From Melioribacter sp. (GTDB lineage Bacteria > Bacteroidota > Ignavibacteria > Ignavibacteriales > Melioribacteraceae), in the NCBI GenBank assembly GCA_026417975.1, contig JAOACD010000009.1, positions 1 to 64,000 on the forward strand: 64,000 nucleotides of DNA. Reading direction: 5' to 3'. The notes beneath the pieces are model-generated. The model was not told where the DNA came from, did no database searches, and saw only the letters and a program-made list of their open reading frames with translations. Shown here one piece after another: positions 24,308-38,713 of the stretch; the stretch's first letter is position 1; each line of letters starts with the position of its first letter. Position numbers and translations under genes: made by a program.

Positions 24308-26560
24308 TTACTCTTCAAATCTTATCCTTTGTTTCTTTGAAGTATCTATGCTTGTAGTATCACTTTTTTCAAGGTTAGTTTTTAGTTCTTTAGCAATCTT
24401 TCGGGAAGAAGAATCTGTTTTTTCTTGCAATAAATTTTTATCGGGATTAACAATGTTCTTATTTGTACTTTTTTCTATTTTAGGTTCTTCTAGTTCTAAT
24501 TGTTTTGTTTTTTGTTCTTCTAATTTTTTCTTTTCAGCTTCTTCTTTTTCAAGTCTTTCTTTTTCATTTTTATATGTTGTATATTTTGCTATTACTGCTT
24601 TACCGTATGGTGTTGAAGCATAATCTCTAGATGAGAGGATACCATAGAAGAAAGCAGCAGAGTCGTTTTGATTTCTTTCTTCATAAATCATCCCTATATA
24701 AAGTATTGATTTTGGGGCATAGCTAGAGCGTGGGTAATTTAAATAAATTTTTCTAAAACTATTAATTGCTTCCTGATATTTTTTATTGTAATACATTTCT
24801 TCAGCTTCTAAATATAATTTTTCTGCTGGATCGTTAGTAGTTAATAGTGTAATATCTTCGCTTTTTATCAAGCCTAATTTTTTTCCAGCCTCCTTGTATA
24901 ATTTGTGATTAGGGTAATTGTCATAAATTAGTTTAAAAAGACTATCGGCTTTATCTTTTTCGTTGAGTGTTTCGTAGTGGGTTCCCAATGCGAATAAAGC
25001 ATCTACTATATAAGATTTATTAGGGTATTTTTCTATAATTTCATTAAAATAGGATTTAGCAGAATCTATTATCTCAATCTCATTTAAAAATAAATTTCCT
25101 ATATTGTAAAGATTTTGCGATATTAGAGTAGTTATTGAGTCGACTGAAATTTTAGGCCTTATAGGCTTTTTTGCTTTCCCTTGAGCAATTAGTTCGATTA
25201 ATGAAAGTTTTTTATCAGAATACTTAGCAGAATCTGTTTTTACTGACTTTTCTTTTTGTTGAGGAGTTTGAATTCCTCTTTCTTGCAACCTTTGTGAAAT
25301 AGGAATGTTTATTGATTGAGCATTCTGCTCTTGTTTCTTTTTAGTTTCTTCTAAATATTGATTATATGCAATTTCATAATCAATTGAATCCCGAATAAAC
25401 TTTGTATTATCAGTAATATAGTTTAACTGTAAATAAAGTTCATCAAGATTTTTTTTGAGAGCAAAATATTTGTCAATAATTCTTATTCTTGATGTAGCTT
25501 GGTCTTTTAATTCTTTAGTTATAGAAGAAGCAGCAGCTTTGTTATAGTATTTATAAGAACTATCGTAGTTTTGAATTTTATATTCATATATTTTACCAAG
25601 TATTAAATCTGCTAATCCGGCAGTTGGTTTTTGTTTATAAGTCGAATCAATTTGTTTAAGTATTTCTGTAGCTTTTTTTAGATCATTTTTTTCATCATAA
25701 ATTTGCGCTAGTTCTAGCAATATTCTATCTTCTTGGTCTTTAAATTTACCTTGATATAATAGTTCATTTAGTGATTTTTCGCTTTCTTCCAGTTTTCCCA
25801 GTTCTTTTAATAGTTTTGAATATTCAAGACGACTTTCAAACTCAATGTCAAAAGTAGGGGAATGTCTAAGAACAGAAGCAAAAGCATTTAATGCATTATC
25901 GTTTTCTTCTAATTTCAAATATATTTTACCCATCTGGTAGTAAACTAAAGCTATTGTTTCGTCATTTTTTAAGTTATCTATAAAATTTTGACATTCGTCT
26001 ATAGCTTTTCTATAGTCTTGCCTAAAAATATAAAAGGAAATCTTAAATGTAGAAGCATCTATAAAAAGATTTTCCTTTTTGTTTATTAATGCTTCCTTCT
26101 GTGCTTCTTCTAATAATTTTATACCTTCTTCGAAATTACGTAACTGAAGGTGAGTTTTAGCAAGCCAAATTTTATTTTCAAGCTTGAATGAAGATTGAGG
26201 TATATAGGATAGTTCAATAAATTTTCTTTGAGCTCTTGCGTATTCTTGTTGATAATAAAAGGCTTTGCCAGTTAAAAATAGAGCATCATCAAAAAAAGAA
26301 GATTCTTTATTGAACTGGAGAATTTTGGAGCATTTTTCTATTACTTTTGTTAAATCTTTTATTTGTTGTGGAGTGGGAGGGTCAAGTCTAAAGGCAAAAG
26401 CATCATTTTTTTTAGATAGTATTTCTTCTTCGGTTTTTTCGAATAGTGTAATTGCATTATAGTAAGTGTTAAAATATGTAGTAAAATCTCTCCAAAGGCT
26501 ACAGCCAGACAATATTACTGAAAAGATAAGAATAAATAAAAAATATTTTTTTTTATTCAT
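24308..26560 (-). CDS. TPR lipoprotein, PorW/SprE-like
   Basis: This 750-residue lipoprotein has lipobox ILSGC (Cys20), then WRDFTTYFNTYYNAITLFEK, a segment that recalls the start of PorW/SprE, the TPR lipoproteins needed for T9SS and gliding. About ten TPR-like helical hairpins follow (for example FDDALFLTGKAFYYQQEYARA; ALVYYQMGKIYLKLEENDNALNAF; YEEAINSF-type repeats near the C-terminus). A charged Lys/Glu coiled tail ends the protein. A role in type IX secretion would match the T9SS sorting domain at 5.1 kb, but TPR similarity alone is not specific. It follows the PII gene by 14 bases. Confidence 0.7.
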   Translation of the reverse strand: MNKKKYFLFILIFSVILSGCSLWRDFTTYFNTYYNAITLFEKTEEEILSKKNDAFAFRLDPPTPQQIKDLTKVIEKCSKILQFNKESSFFDDALFLTGKAFYYQQEYARAQRKFIELSYIPQSSFKLENKIWLAKTHLQLRNFEEGIKLLEEAQKEALINKKENLFIDASTFKISFYIFRQDYRKAIDECQNFIDNLKNDETIALVYYQMGKIYLKLEENDNALNAFASVLRHSPTFDIEFESRLEYSKLLKELGKLEESEKSLNELLYQGKFKDQEDRILLELAQIYDEKNDLKKATEILKQIDSTYKQKPTAGLADLILGKIYEYKIQNYDSSYKYYNKAAASSITKELKDQATSRIRIIDKYFALKKNLDELYLQLNYITDNTKFIRDSIDYEIAYNQYLEETKKKQEQNAQSINIPISQRLQERGIQTPQQKEKSVKTDSAKYSDKKLSLIELIAQGKAKKPIRPKISVDSITTLISQNLYNIGNLFLNEIEIIDSAKSYFNEIIEKYPNKSYIVDALFALGTHYETLNEKDKADSLFKLIYDNYPNHKLYKEAGKKLGLIKSEDITLLTTNDPAEKLYLEAEEMYYNKKYQEAINSFRKIYLNYPRSSYAPKSILYIGMIYEERNQNDSAAFFYGILSSRDYASTPYGKAVIAKYTTYKNEKERLEKEEAEKKKLEEQKTKQLELEEPKIEKSTNKNIVNPDKNLLQEKTDSSSRKIAKELKTNLEKSDTTSIDTSKKQRIRFEE

Positions 26561-26574
26561 TTTTTTACCTTCTA

Positions 26575-29978
<3,404 letters not shown>

Positions 29979-30175
29979 TAATCTCTCCAGTTTTTCGTTA
30001 AAGAAAGTTAAATAATGAGGTTTTGAAATGCAATTAATGTTCCTTTTTTAATACTTTATAAAATATCTTAATTATAATAGTTTCATTTATTTGATAGTTC
30101 AAATATACCAATAATAAAATTATGCTAATTAGTGTAAGTTAAATTATTTTTGCTTTGTTAAAATTTAAGTAAGTA

Positions 30176-32956
30176 ATGGAAAATAGAAGATTTTCTTTTT
30201 CTGAAAACTTTATTACCAAGTTAATAGAGTATGCTCAAGGACTAATCCCATCTGATGTTTTTAATAGGGTTATTAATTTGATGGAAAATGAAGCCCAGAA
30301 ATATTTTTTTTCACAATCATCAGAAGCAAACTTGCTTAGAATTATAAATTCAGTTTATGATAAGCCTACGTTTATTCAAGAATTGGAGAAATATCCGCAC
30401 CATACAGAAATTTTAATAGCTATTGCTGCAAGCAGTAATTACTTAACAGATATTGTAGTTAGAAATCCAGAATATTTATATCAAGTATTTGACCAGGAAT
30501 ACTTATTAAAAGATATTTCTTTAGAAAATATTAAAGAAGAATTAGTTGCCGGAATAAGAAGGTATTCGACATTAAGTGCTAAATTAAATTATATAAGACA
30601 ATTTAAAAAAAGATATATCTTAAAAATAGGTTTGACGGATATTTTATATTTAACTGAACTTAAAAGTATTACCGAGAAACTAAGTTACTTAGCTAAAGCC
30701 ATTAATGCTGTTTTGTTTGATTTATGTTATAATGAAATTTTATCAAAGTATAAAATAAACACAAATAGAGAATATTGTTTATGTTCTTTAGGGAAACTGG
30801 GGGGGAATGAATTAAATTATAGTTCTGATGTCGATTTGCTATTGTTTTATGATGATAATGAATATTACGAGGAAATAAAAAAAGAATATAACGAAATACT
30901 TTCAGAGGCAGCTTTACTATTTATAAAATCCTCTACAGAAGTAACCGATAGAGGATATATTTATAGGGTTGATTTTAGACTACGGCCTGATGGTAAGTAT
31001 TCTCCATTGTGCAAAGCTTATAGTGATTATACAAAGTATTATGAAACAAGAGGTGAAGATTGGGAACGCCAAATGTTAATTAAAATAGATTATGTATGTG
31101 GAAGTTATGATTTATTTAAAAAATTTTATGATTTTCTTCAGCCCTATATTTTTCCCTCTTCATTTTCAACTTCACTTAAAGAGCAAATTAAAAAGATGAA
31201 ATACAATATTGAAGTACATAATAAAGAAAGAGAAAATGTGAAATTGTTTAAAGGAGGAATAAGAGATATAGAGTTCACTGTTCAAGCATTACAATTAATT
31301 AATGGAGGTAAATTCAAGGAATTAAGAACTGGTAATACATTGATTGCAATTGAAAAACTTTTTAATCGAAATTTATTAACAAATGAAGAAAAAGAAACTC
31401 TTACAAATGCATATATCTTTTACAGAAGAATTGAACATTTTCTTCAGTTAATGAATGATACACAAACTCATGTAATACCTAACGAAGGTGAACTTCTATA
31501 TAAATTGTGTAGATACTTGAAATTTAATAGCATAAATGAATTTCAGAAAGTACTTGATAGTTTTAGAACAAAGGTAAGAACTGTTTATGAAAATATACTT
31601 GGTGGTGATGAAATTGAAATAGAAAATAAGTTAGGCAAAATTAACTTTAGAGATCGAAATAGAGCAGAAAGAAACATAAAGTATCTAAGAAGTGGTTTGG
31701 GATATTTTGATCAAAAAGAATTCGATTTTAAAACAATTGAGTTGTTTAATAATATTGAACCTCATCTAATAAATTATCTTGAAAAATGTTCAGCTCCAGA
31801 CTTGACTCTTGATAATTTTGTTAAGGTTATTAGGTCAACTAAGTTCCCCTCTATCTGGTATCATCAGTTATCAAATTTAAGTTTCCTAAAAAATTTTCTT
31901 AAATTATGTGAATATTGTACAAGAGCGATTGAAATTTTAGCACTTGATAAATCTGTTGAAGAAATATTTCTATCGGGCGAAGTTTTTATAAAAAATATAG
32001 ATGAATTAATTCCGAATTATAACATAAATCAATTAATTTCTATTTTGTCTATACAATTTGTGCTTGGTCTAATTAAGCCAGATAAAATTTCAAAGATTAT
32101 TAGTATTTACATCGATTTAAGAATTAAGAGTTTATCTTCTAAATACGATAAAAAGTATAACTACTTTATAGCAGGATTAGGGAGTTATGGTGTAATGGTT
32201 TTAAATTTTTCTTCAGACATAGATTTGATCATAGTAACAGATGATGTAAATAAGTACCCTGAAATAAATTCTGAATTTCAAAAATTCTTGCAAGAATTAA
32301 AAATAATTTTAAAACCTTTTGATATTGACTTCAGACTTCGACCTGAAGGAAAAAGCTCTCCGCTTGTTTGGGGGATAGAAAGTTACAAAAATTACTTAAA
32401 AACAAGGGCAAGAATTTGGGAATTACAGTCTCTTTCTAAATTAAGATTTATATCTGGTAATAAGAAATTATTTAATGACTTTAAAACTTATTTTATAAAC
32501 CATGTTAATGAATTGAATAAAGAAGTAATTAACAAAGAAATTATTCAAATGTATAAGGCGGTTCAAAAGGAGTTAGGAATAAAACATGACTCATCTTTCA
32601 ATATTAAAAAACAAAATGGGGGATTAATTACTATTGATTTTTTGTTAAGATGGATTTTTTTTAATAATACACATCTCTTTGGAAAAACTAATAATCAATT
32701 GATTAGAACAATTAAAAAGATTATAAGTAACGAGGACTCACTAATGCTATCTTCGAATTATAATTTTCTAAGAGAATTAGAATTTGCAATTCAGTGTATT
32801 TTTGGAACAAGTAGTGTAGTTTTTCCTGCATCAGAAGAAAAAAAGTTTTTAATTGCATCTTTTTTTGATTCAAAAGTAGATGAGTTAAATAAAAAATTAG
32901 CAACTGTTGTAAAGTCTAATATTTCGTTGTTTGAAAAGTATGTTGGTAAAATTTGA
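30176..32956 (+). CDS. glnE: Glutamine-synthetase adenylyltransferase/deadenylylase
   Basis: This 926-residue bifunctional enzyme adenylylates and de-adenylylates glutamine synthetase. There are two nucleotidyltransferase domains: the first with LGKLGGNELNYSSDVDLLLFYD (about residues 200-222), the second with AGLGSYGVMVLNFSSDIDLIIV (about 664-686). Each is followed by the DFRLRP(D/E)GKxSPL motif. Both carry the metal-binding Asp pair. In the second, the usual GKLGG is changed to GSYGV, a possible weakening. A GlnE C-terminal helical domain follows. It diverges from secA, and PII lies beyond that, so nitrogen control genes flank secA. It overlaps the next gene by 17 bases. Confidence 0.9.
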   Translation: MENRRFSFSENFITKLIEYAQGLIPSDVFNRVINLMENEAQKYFFSQSSEANLLRIINSVYDKPTFIQELEKYPHHTEILIAIAASSNYLTDIVVRNPEYLYQVFDQEYLLKDISLENIKEELVAGIRRYSTLSAKLNYIRQFKKRYILKIGLTDILYLTELKSITEKLSYLAKAINAVLFDLCYNEILSKYKINTNREYCLCSLGKLGGNELNYSSDVDLLLFYDDNEYYEEIKKEYNEILSEAALLFIKSSTEVTDRGYIYRVDFRLRPDGKYSPLCKAYSDYTKYYETRGEDWERQMLIKIDYVCGSYDLFKKFYDFLQPYIFPSSFSTSLKEQIKKMKYNIEVHNKERENVKLFKGGIRDIEFTVQALQLINGGKFKELRTGNTLIAIEKLFNRNLLTNEEKETLTNAYIFYRRIEHFLQLMNDTQTHVIPNEGELLYKLCRYLKFNSINEFQKVLDSFRTKVRTVYENILGGDEIEIENKLGKINFRDRNRAERNIKYLRSGLGYFDQKEFDFKTIELFNNIEPHLINYLEKCSAPDLTLDNFVKVIRSTKFPSIWYHQLSNLSFLKNFLKLCEYCTRAIEILALDKSVEEIFLSGEVFIKNIDELIPNYNINQLISILSIQFVLGLIKPDKISKIISIYIDLRIKSLSSKYDKKYNYFIAGLGSYGVMVLNFSSDIDLIIVTDDVNKYPEINSEFQKFLQELKIILKPFDIDFRLRPEGKSSPLVWGIESYKNYLKTRARIWELQSLSKLRFISGNKKLFNDFKTYFINHVNELNKEVINKEIIQMYKAVQKELGIKHDSSFNIKKQNGGLITIDFLLRWIFFNNTHLFGKTNNQLIRTIKKIISNEDSLMLSSNYNFLRELEFAIQCIFGTSSVVFPASEEKKFLIASFFDSKVDELNKKLATVVKSNISLFEKYVGKI

Positions 32957-34832
32957 TACATTAAAGAAGTATTATCCAGAATTAATAGGAATATTAGTTT
33001 TTGTTCTCTATTTATTTACATTAGCTCCAAGTGTAATTCAAATTGATTCTGGGGAGTTGGCAGCAGTTCAATCTACTTTAGGAATTGCACATCCAACAGG
33101 TTATCCACTTTTTACTTTGATTGGATTTATATTTCTTAAAATTCCTTTCCCCTTTTCAAAAATTTATCAAGCAAATATGTTAGCTGCCATATGGTGTGCC
33201 TTGAGTATAGTTTTTTTTGTAAAAACAATTTCTATTGTTTTTGATAACTTGAGTTTTTTTTCAAGCTCTACTCTAAAAAGTAGTAAGAAGCAGTTATCAG
33301 AGGCTAGGTCAAATATTAGAAATGTTGTTTTGTTTGTTTCGATATTTAGTGGCTTTTTTCTAGCTTTCTCAAAAACTTTTTGGTTTCAATCTACTTCTGT
33401 AGAAGTTTATTCACTTCAAGTTTTTCTTTTTAATTTGATTATTTATTTGTCTATTAAAGCTTACTTAAATAATGGTACGGTAAGATGGGTTTATGTTGGT
33501 ATTGTGTTGGCGTTAGGATTTAGTAATCATATGACTACAATTTTTATTGTCCCATTAGTAGTCATTTTATTTTTCGATAAAGAGAAATTTAACAAAGTAG
33601 CATTGAAAAAATTTTTAATTATGTTAGCAATTACTTTTAGTATTATATTAATTATTTATTCTTACCTTCCAATAAGAGCTTTTACTAATCCAGAGATAAA
33701 CTGGGGAAATCCAAACAACTTGGAAAATTTTTTGCGTCATGTTTCGGGCAAACAATATCAGTTATGGTTTTTTTCATCTTTTAAGGCTGCAGAAAAACAG
33801 TTGAGTTATTATTTAAAAAATCTTCCAAGTGAATTTGGTTACGTTGGTTTAATTGTAATTATATTTGGAATAATTAATTGCTATAGGAAGTGTAATAAAA
33901 TTTTTTATTTATTACTTATTACATTTTTATTTTCTCTTTTCTATTCTATAAATTATGATATAGTTGATATCGATTCTTATTTTCTTTTAACGTATATAAT
34001 TCTTTCTTTCTTTGCTGCCTTTGGAATTAAGTTTTTTTTAGAGCGACTAAAAAAAGTTATGCTTTCTATTCCAATTATTTTGTTAATAATTTTTGTAGTG
34101 TTTGTAATAAATTATCCGAAAGCAAATCAGTCTGATGTATATACTTTTGAAGATTATACTCGTGCTATCTTAAGCAGTGTGGAGCCAGAATCAATAATAT
34201 TAACTTATCAGTGGGATTACTTTGTCTCGCCTTCATATTATTTTCAATATGCAGAAAATTTTAGAAGAGATGTTGCAGTTATTGATAAGGAATTACTTAG
34301 ACGTTCGTGGTATTATAACCAGATCGAAAGAAATTATCCAGAAATAATTAGAAATCTCAGAACGGATATAGATAGCTTTTTAATAGCACTAAAGCCTTTT
34401 GAAAGGTCAGAAGAATATGACCCTATAGTATTGGAAAAATTTTATAGAAAAATAATGATGGGATTATTTTTAAAGAACAATAAAAATTTTTATATAGGTT
34501 TAGAGCTTTTTCAAAACGAAATGCAAAATGGTGAGTTACAACTGCCAGAGGGTTATCAAATTGTGCCTTATAATCTACTGTTTAAGGTAGTAAAAGGTAT
34601 TGATTATATTCCAGCTCCCGAACCAACTTTTCATATTAGATTTCCTAAGAGGAGGAATAGATATGTTGATTTTATTGAAACTGTAGCAGGTACAATGTTA
34701 ACATATCGAGCAATGTATGAATTTCAATATGGAAAAGTTAACAAAGCAAAAATGTACTTAGAAAAGGTTAAAAAGGATTTTAAAAATTTTCGAATTCCTC
34801 GGAATATTTTGAGAATGATAGAGGCAAATTAA
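32940..34832 (+). CDS. DUF2723 family multi-pass membrane protein (GT-C-like)
   Basis: This protein of about 630 residues has roughly ten transmembrane segments. It matches DUF2723, a family related to TMEM260/protein O-mannosyltransferase-like enzymes. The N-terminal signature LAPSVIQIDSGELAAVQSTLGIAHPTGYPLFTL contains the conserved acidic residues expected in a GT-C active-site loop. A soluble C-terminal half includes YAENFRRDVAVIDKELLRRSWYY. The ATG at 32940 is preferred over the TTG at 32931. It overlaps the end of glnE. The glycan donor and acceptor are unknown. Confidence 0.85.
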   Translation: MLVKFDTLKKYYPELIGILVFVLYLFTLAPSVIQIDSGELAAVQSTLGIAHPTGYPLFTLIGFIFLKIPFPFSKIYQANMLAAIWCALSIVFFVKTISIVFDNLSFFSSSTLKSSKKQLSEARSNIRNVVLFVSIFSGFFLAFSKTFWFQSTSVEVYSLQVFLFNLIIYLSIKAYLNNGTVRWVYVGIVLALGFSNHMTTIFIVPLVVILFFDKEKFNKVALKKFLIMLAITFSIILIIYSYLPIRAFTNPEINWGNPNNLENFLRHVSGKQYQLWFFSSFKAAEKQLSYYLKNLPSEFGYVGLIVIIFGIINCYRKCNKIFYLLLITFLFSLFYSINYDIVDIDSYFLLTYIILSFFAAFGIKFFLERLKKVMLSIPIILLIIFVVFVINYPKANQSDVYTFEDYTRAILSSVEPESIILTYQWDYFVSPSYYFQYAENFRRDVAVIDKELLRRSWYYNQIERNYPEIIRNLRTDIDSFLIALKPFERSEEYDPIVLEKFYRKIMMGLFLKNNKNFYIGLELFQNEMQNGELQLPEGYQIVPYNLLFKVVKGIDYIPAPEPTFHIRFPKRRNRYVDFIETVAGTMLTYRAMYEFQYGKVNKAKMYLEKVKKDFKNFRIPRNILRMIEAN

Positions 34833-35930
34833 TTATTCTTCTAATTCTTCCATTAATTCTTCATACCTTTTCTTGTCTATTTCTCTTTTAGTAAGAAAAG
34901 ATCTCATTATAACATCTACTTGTTGAATTAGCTTTTTCTTGTAATATTTTGGAGCATAGATTGAGCCATCTAGCATGTAAATTCTTTTTGTTGGTTCATC
35001 GTAAAAGGTGTAATTAATAAATGGCCCTCCCATCGAGCCATCTTTCATTCTCCATAAGCCTTGAGTCATTAATGCATATCGATTCAAGAAATTTACTTCT
35101 TTAGTTGTTTTGTAATCATCAGAAATTTCGACATAACTTGAATCGTCAGAGGTTCTGTAATACTTTTCTGTTAATCTATTTCTTATTGCGTAAATTGAAT
35201 CTTTATTTAGAAGAGCAGGAGATGCATTATCAATCCAATGTACAAAAATCCATCGCTCCATCTCTGTGCCAGGTCCTCTACGCAACCAGACAAAATTATC
35301 TTCAGGTTTGTTGAGTGCAAGAATGAAATCTGATTGAATATAAATCATCCAACCATAATCTTTCAATAATTTTGCTTCGACCTTTTTTTGTTCGTATCTA
35401 GAATTATAAAGGCTTTTGAATAATCTATCGTTAGAAATCTTTTGAAAATAATAGAGAAGGTTTTCACTTTCTTTAAGTATATTTTTATTTAGCTGTTCTA
35501 TGGTAGGGGAAGTAATTATCATAACTAATTGGTTATCTGCCCATAAGTTGTATTTGTTAATTACCGATACAGAATCAGCATAAATAAGTTTTTTGACGTC
35601 GTTACTTAGCAAGCTTTTAATATACCTAGCAACTTCAGAGTTGGAATTAAGAGGAGCAATAAAAATTATATTTTTTTTATATTTATTTTTTTCCAAAGCT
35701 GATAAATCTTTTCTTATAAGGTTAAAGAGATTTTCTGGTTGGGGGGTATAAATAATCTTATTAAATACAGTTAGAAGTGAAGCTTCAAGATTATAATATT
35801 CTAAAGAATCGGCAAATACTATAATGTCATCTTCATTTCCTACAGCTTGTTTTTTAACATTGCAAGAAGCAAGAAAGATTAATGAACTTAAAGATATTAT
35901 AGCTGCAAGTAAATATTTTTTTGTTTTCAT
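34833..35930 (-). CDS. DUF4837 family lipoprotein
   Basis: This 365-residue lipoprotein has lipobox LIFLASC (Cys23). The mature protein shows features I associate with DUF4837: an early DIIVFAD segment, YNLWADNQLVMIIT, DYGWMIYIQSDFI, VWLRRGPGTEMERWIFVHW and a late ALMTQGLWRMKDGSMGGPFINYTFYDE. Its function is unknown. Its stop codon directly abuts the stop of the convergent DUF2723 gene, with no bases between. It lies 53 bases downstream of the polyprenol-kinase-like gene and may belong to the greA-ftsH transcript. Confidence 0.75.
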   Translation of the reverse strand: MKTKKYLLAAIISLSSLIFLASCNVKKQAVGNEDDIIVFADSLEYYNLEASLLTVFNKIIYTPQPENLFNLIRKDLSALEKNKYKKNIIFIAPLNSNSEVARYIKSLLSNDVKKLIYADSVSVINKYNLWADNQLVMIITSPTIEQLNKNILKESENLLYYFQKISNDRLFKSLYNSRYEQKKVEAKLLKDYGWMIYIQSDFILALNKPEDNFVWLRRGPGTEMERWIFVHWIDNASPALLNKDSIYAIRNRLTEKYYRTSDDSSYVEISDDYKTTKEVNFLNRYALMTQGLWRMKDGSMGGPFINYTFYDEPTKRIYMLDGSIYAPKYYKKKLIQQVDVIMRSFLTKREIDKKRYEELMEELEE

Positions 35931-35983
35931 TTTGAAGACTTCTTTTGTTAGGTCTTATACTCTATATAAAAGTATTTGTTTCA

Positions 35984-36652
35984 TTAGTTTGGTACATTAG
36001 GGAGTACTAAAGGTGTATGAGGGAAAAAAATTGCATATAATATCCACATTGTAATTCCAACAGAAATAGGAATTGTAAGATTGTCATCTGCCCATCCGAC
36101 TGAAACATTTTCGGCTATAGTACCAACACCAACGGAAATAAATCCTATAATAAATTCAATGATGTTTCCTTCTATTTTGGGAGTAAATAAAACAACTATG
36201 CAAGAAAAAACAAAAAATGCAATTGCCCCTTCAAGGCTTTTTAATAGGAATTTTCTTTTACCGTATTTTCTTCCAATTAGGGCAGCAGCTATATCCCCAA
36301 TTATTAGTACTGAAAACGAGGTCACTACAAATATTTTTGGAAAAATTAGAATAACAAGAACAGCTGATATTAAAACATAAGTAGCACCATTTAGATTTTT
36401 CTTATTATGATCTTTTTCATGCTTCCTTAATAGAAATCCAAATATTTTATAGAAAAAATCTTGCATTGGCTTAAAGTAATATCTGCCTAAGTCAATTATG
36501 AGAGAGATTATTAAGAGAGGCACTAAAATTTTAAGTGCTAATTCTTTTGTAATAAAATAATAAATAATAGGAATAGAAAGAGAGCAGAGATGAATAGCTT
36601 TTCTTAATATTTCACTCTGATAGTCAATAGTTGCGTGTTCACTTGCTACCAT
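35984..36652 (-). CDS. Diacylglycerol/polyprenol kinase family membrane protein
   Basis: This 222-residue protein has about six transmembrane segments. It resembles the dolichol kinase/SEC59-type and phosphatidate-cytidylyltransferase-like family: [16 protein letters not shown] near the start, [33 protein letters not shown] and [10 protein letters not shown], and later [19 protein letters not shown]. The probable role is phosphorylation of a polyprenol or related lipid alcohol. It overlaps ftsH by 14 bases and is the last clear gene of the greA-to-ftsH operon. Confidence 0.85.
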   Translation of the reverse strand: MVASEHATIDYQSEILRKAIHLCSLSIPIIYYFITKELALKILVPLLIISLIIDLGRYYFKPMQDFFYKIFGFLLRKHEKDHNKKNLNGATYVLISAVLVILIFPKIFVVTSFSVLIIGDIAAALIGRKYGKRKFLLKSLEGAIAFFVFSCIVVLFTPKIEGNIIEFIIGFISVGVGTIAENVSVGWADDNLTIPISVGITMWILYAIFFPHTPLVLPNVPN

Positions 36653-38690
36653 CTGCCTTGTCGGAATTTTTGGAGGATTCTCTCTTCTTCTTTTCTTCTA
36701 ATAGCTTTTGAACATGTTCTGGCATTTCTTCTTTATCGCCATTTCTTTTAACTGGGGGCAGTTCTTCTCCTCTCATGATTTTATCAATTTCTTCTCCATC
36801 GAGTATCTCTCTTTCAAGAAGTTCTTTGGAAAGTTTATGCAATAGATCGATATTGTCAGTTAAAATTTTCTCGGCTCTTTCCATGCAGGTTGTAACAATT
36901 CTTTTTACCTCTTCATCAATTTCTTGTGCTGTTTTTTCGCTGTAATCTTTATGTTTAGTTATTTCTCTTCCAAGGAATATTTCTTCTTCTTTGGAACCAT
37001 ATGCCAGAGGTCCAAGCTTTTCACTCATTCCCCATTCACAGACCATTTTACGAGCAATATTTGTTGCTTTTTCTATATCGTTACCAGCTCCAGTAGTATA
37101 TCTCTTGAATACAATTTTTTCAGCAGCTCTTCCACCAAGAGCATATGTTATCATTGCTTCGAGATATTCTTTTGAGTAAGTATGTTTTTCATCAACAGGC
37201 AAGTAAGCAGTAACACCAAGTGCACGACCTCGTGGAATTATGGTAACTTTATGAACAGGGTCTGCTTCAGGAAGCATTTTAGCAACCAAAACATGTCCAA
37301 TTTCATGGTATGCTGTTATTTTTTTCTCTTCTTCAGAAATTATTAAACTCTTTCTTTCCATCCCCATCATTACTTTATCTTTTGCTTCCTCGAAGTCTTC
37401 CATAGATACTTTCTTTTTATTTTTTCGTGCTGCAAGTAAAGCAGCTTCGTTTACTAAATTTGCAAGTTCAGCACCTGCTAGACCTGGAGTTGCTTTTGCT
37501 AAAACTGCTAAATCAACATCAGAATCCAAAGGAATTTTTCTTGTGTGTACTTTTAATATTCCTTCTCTTCCTTTTACATCGGGTCTATCTACAACAATTT
37601 GCCTATCGAATCTACCTGGTCTTAATAATGCTGGGTCTAAAACATCTGGACGATTAGTGGCGGCTATGATAATTACGCCGCTATTTTGTTCAAAGCCGTC
37701 CATTTCAACAAGTAATTGATTTAAAGTTTGTTCTCTTTCGTCGTGTCCTCCACCTAATCCTGCACCGCGATGTCTGCCAACGGCGTCAATTTCGTCTATA
37801 AATATTATACATGGAGCATGTTTTTTCCCTTGTTCGAATAAATCACGAACTCGACTGGCCCCAACCCCTACAAACATTTCGACGAAATCTGCTCCTGAAA
37901 TAGAAAAGAATGGAACGCCGGCTTCGCCAGCTACAGCTCTTGCAAGTAGAGTTTTGCCTGTGCCAGGAGGGCCTAATAATAAAACTCCTCTTGGAATTTT
38001 AGCGCCAAGTCTTTGAAATTTAGCTGGTTCCTTAAGAAATTCTATAATTTCTTCTAGTTCCAATTTAGCTTCTTCTGCTCCAGCTACATCTTTAAATGTT
38101 ACTTTTATAGCGGATTCAGTAATCAATTTTGCTCTACTTTTGCCAAAATTAAATATTCCTTTAGTTCCACCAGCTCCGGCTTGCATCCTTCTAAAGATTA
38201 ATATCCATATACCAAAAATTATTATCCAAGGAATTAAGCCAAATAAGATAGATGTCCACTCGTTAGATTCTTTTACAAATGTGAATTTTATATTTTTTTC
38301 TTTCCAAATTTTTACCTGCTCTTGTAAGACAGGCTCGATTAGAGTAACACTAAAATTCTGAACATCAATAAAGGCACCATTTAAAAATATTTTTTCTTTT
38401 TCTTTTAATTTTCCTTCGAATCGATAATCATTAACATCTGTTTTAATTACTTTTGCTGATACTATTTTTCCACTTTCTAAGAATTTTTCATATACATCAT
38501 AAGGTACATCAACCATATTAGGAGAACCAGACTTCATGAACTGCATAATTATTACAGCAGCAATTATTACTGTTCCCCAGCTTATAACTGCTCTTATTAT
38601 TTTTGACCAATCAAAATCTCCTTCTGGTTTTTGTGGTCCATTACCAAAAGGAGGTTTTGGTTTATTATTTCCTTTTTGGTTGTTTGCCAT
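36639..38690 (-). CDS. ftsH: ATP-dependent zinc metalloprotease FtsH
   Basis: This is a 683-residue membrane-anchored AAA+ protease for quality control of membrane and regulatory proteins. Two transmembrane helices lie at about 30-47 and 148-166, with a periplasmic domain between. Then follow Walker [19 protein letters not shown], Walker [16 protein letters not shown], the SRH with [21 protein letters not shown], and the zinc site [12 protein letters not shown]. The zinc site is HEIGH where most FtsH proteins have HEAGH; the metal ligands and catalytic Glu are kept. An acidic/basic tail ends the protein. It lies in the housekeeping operon between hpt and a lipid-kinase gene. Confidence 0.97.
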   Translation of the reverse strand: MANNQKGNNKPKPPFGNGPQKPEGDFDWSKIIRAVISWGTVIIAAVIIMQFMKSGSPNMVDVPYDVYEKFLESGKIVSAKVIKTDVNDYRFEGKLKEKEKIFLNGAFIDVQNFSVTLIEPVLQEQVKIWKEKNIKFTFVKESNEWTSILFGLIPWIIIFGIWILIFRRMQAGAGGTKGIFNFGKSRAKLITESAIKVTFKDVAGAEEAKLELEEIIEFLKEPAKFQRLGAKIPRGVLLLGPPGTGKTLLARAVAGEAGVPFFSISGADFVEMFVGVGASRVRDLFEQGKKHAPCIIFIDEIDAVGRHRGAGLGGGHDEREQTLNQLLVEMDGFEQNSGVIIIAATNRPDVLDPALLRPGRFDRQIVVDRPDVKGREGILKVHTRKIPLDSDVDLAVLAKATPGLAGAELANLVNEAALLAARKNKKKVSMEDFEEAKDKVMMGMERKSLIISEEEKKITAYHEIGHVLVAKMLPEADPVHKVTIIPRGRALGVTAYLPVDEKHTYSKEYLEAMITYALGGRAAEKIVFKRYTTGAGNDIEKATNIARKMVCEWGMSEKLGPLAYGSKEEEIFLGREITKHKDYSEKTAQEIDEEVKRIVTTCMERAEKILTDNIDLLHKLSKELLEREILDGEEIDKIMRGEELPPVKRNGDKEEMPEHVQKLLEEKKKRESSKNSDKADGSK

Positions 38691-38713
38691 AAATTATTAT
38701 TTACCTTTCTATT

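Noticed and set aside
24300-24623. Plus-strand open frame opposite the C-terminus of the TPR gene
   Set aside because: It is Ser/Phe-rich because it reads the complement of a Lys/Glu coiled region; no ribosome site is present.
36639-38690. HEIGH instead of HEAGH as a dead FtsH protease
   Set aside because: Both histidines and the catalytic Glu are kept; the changed position is not a ligand, so activity is expected.
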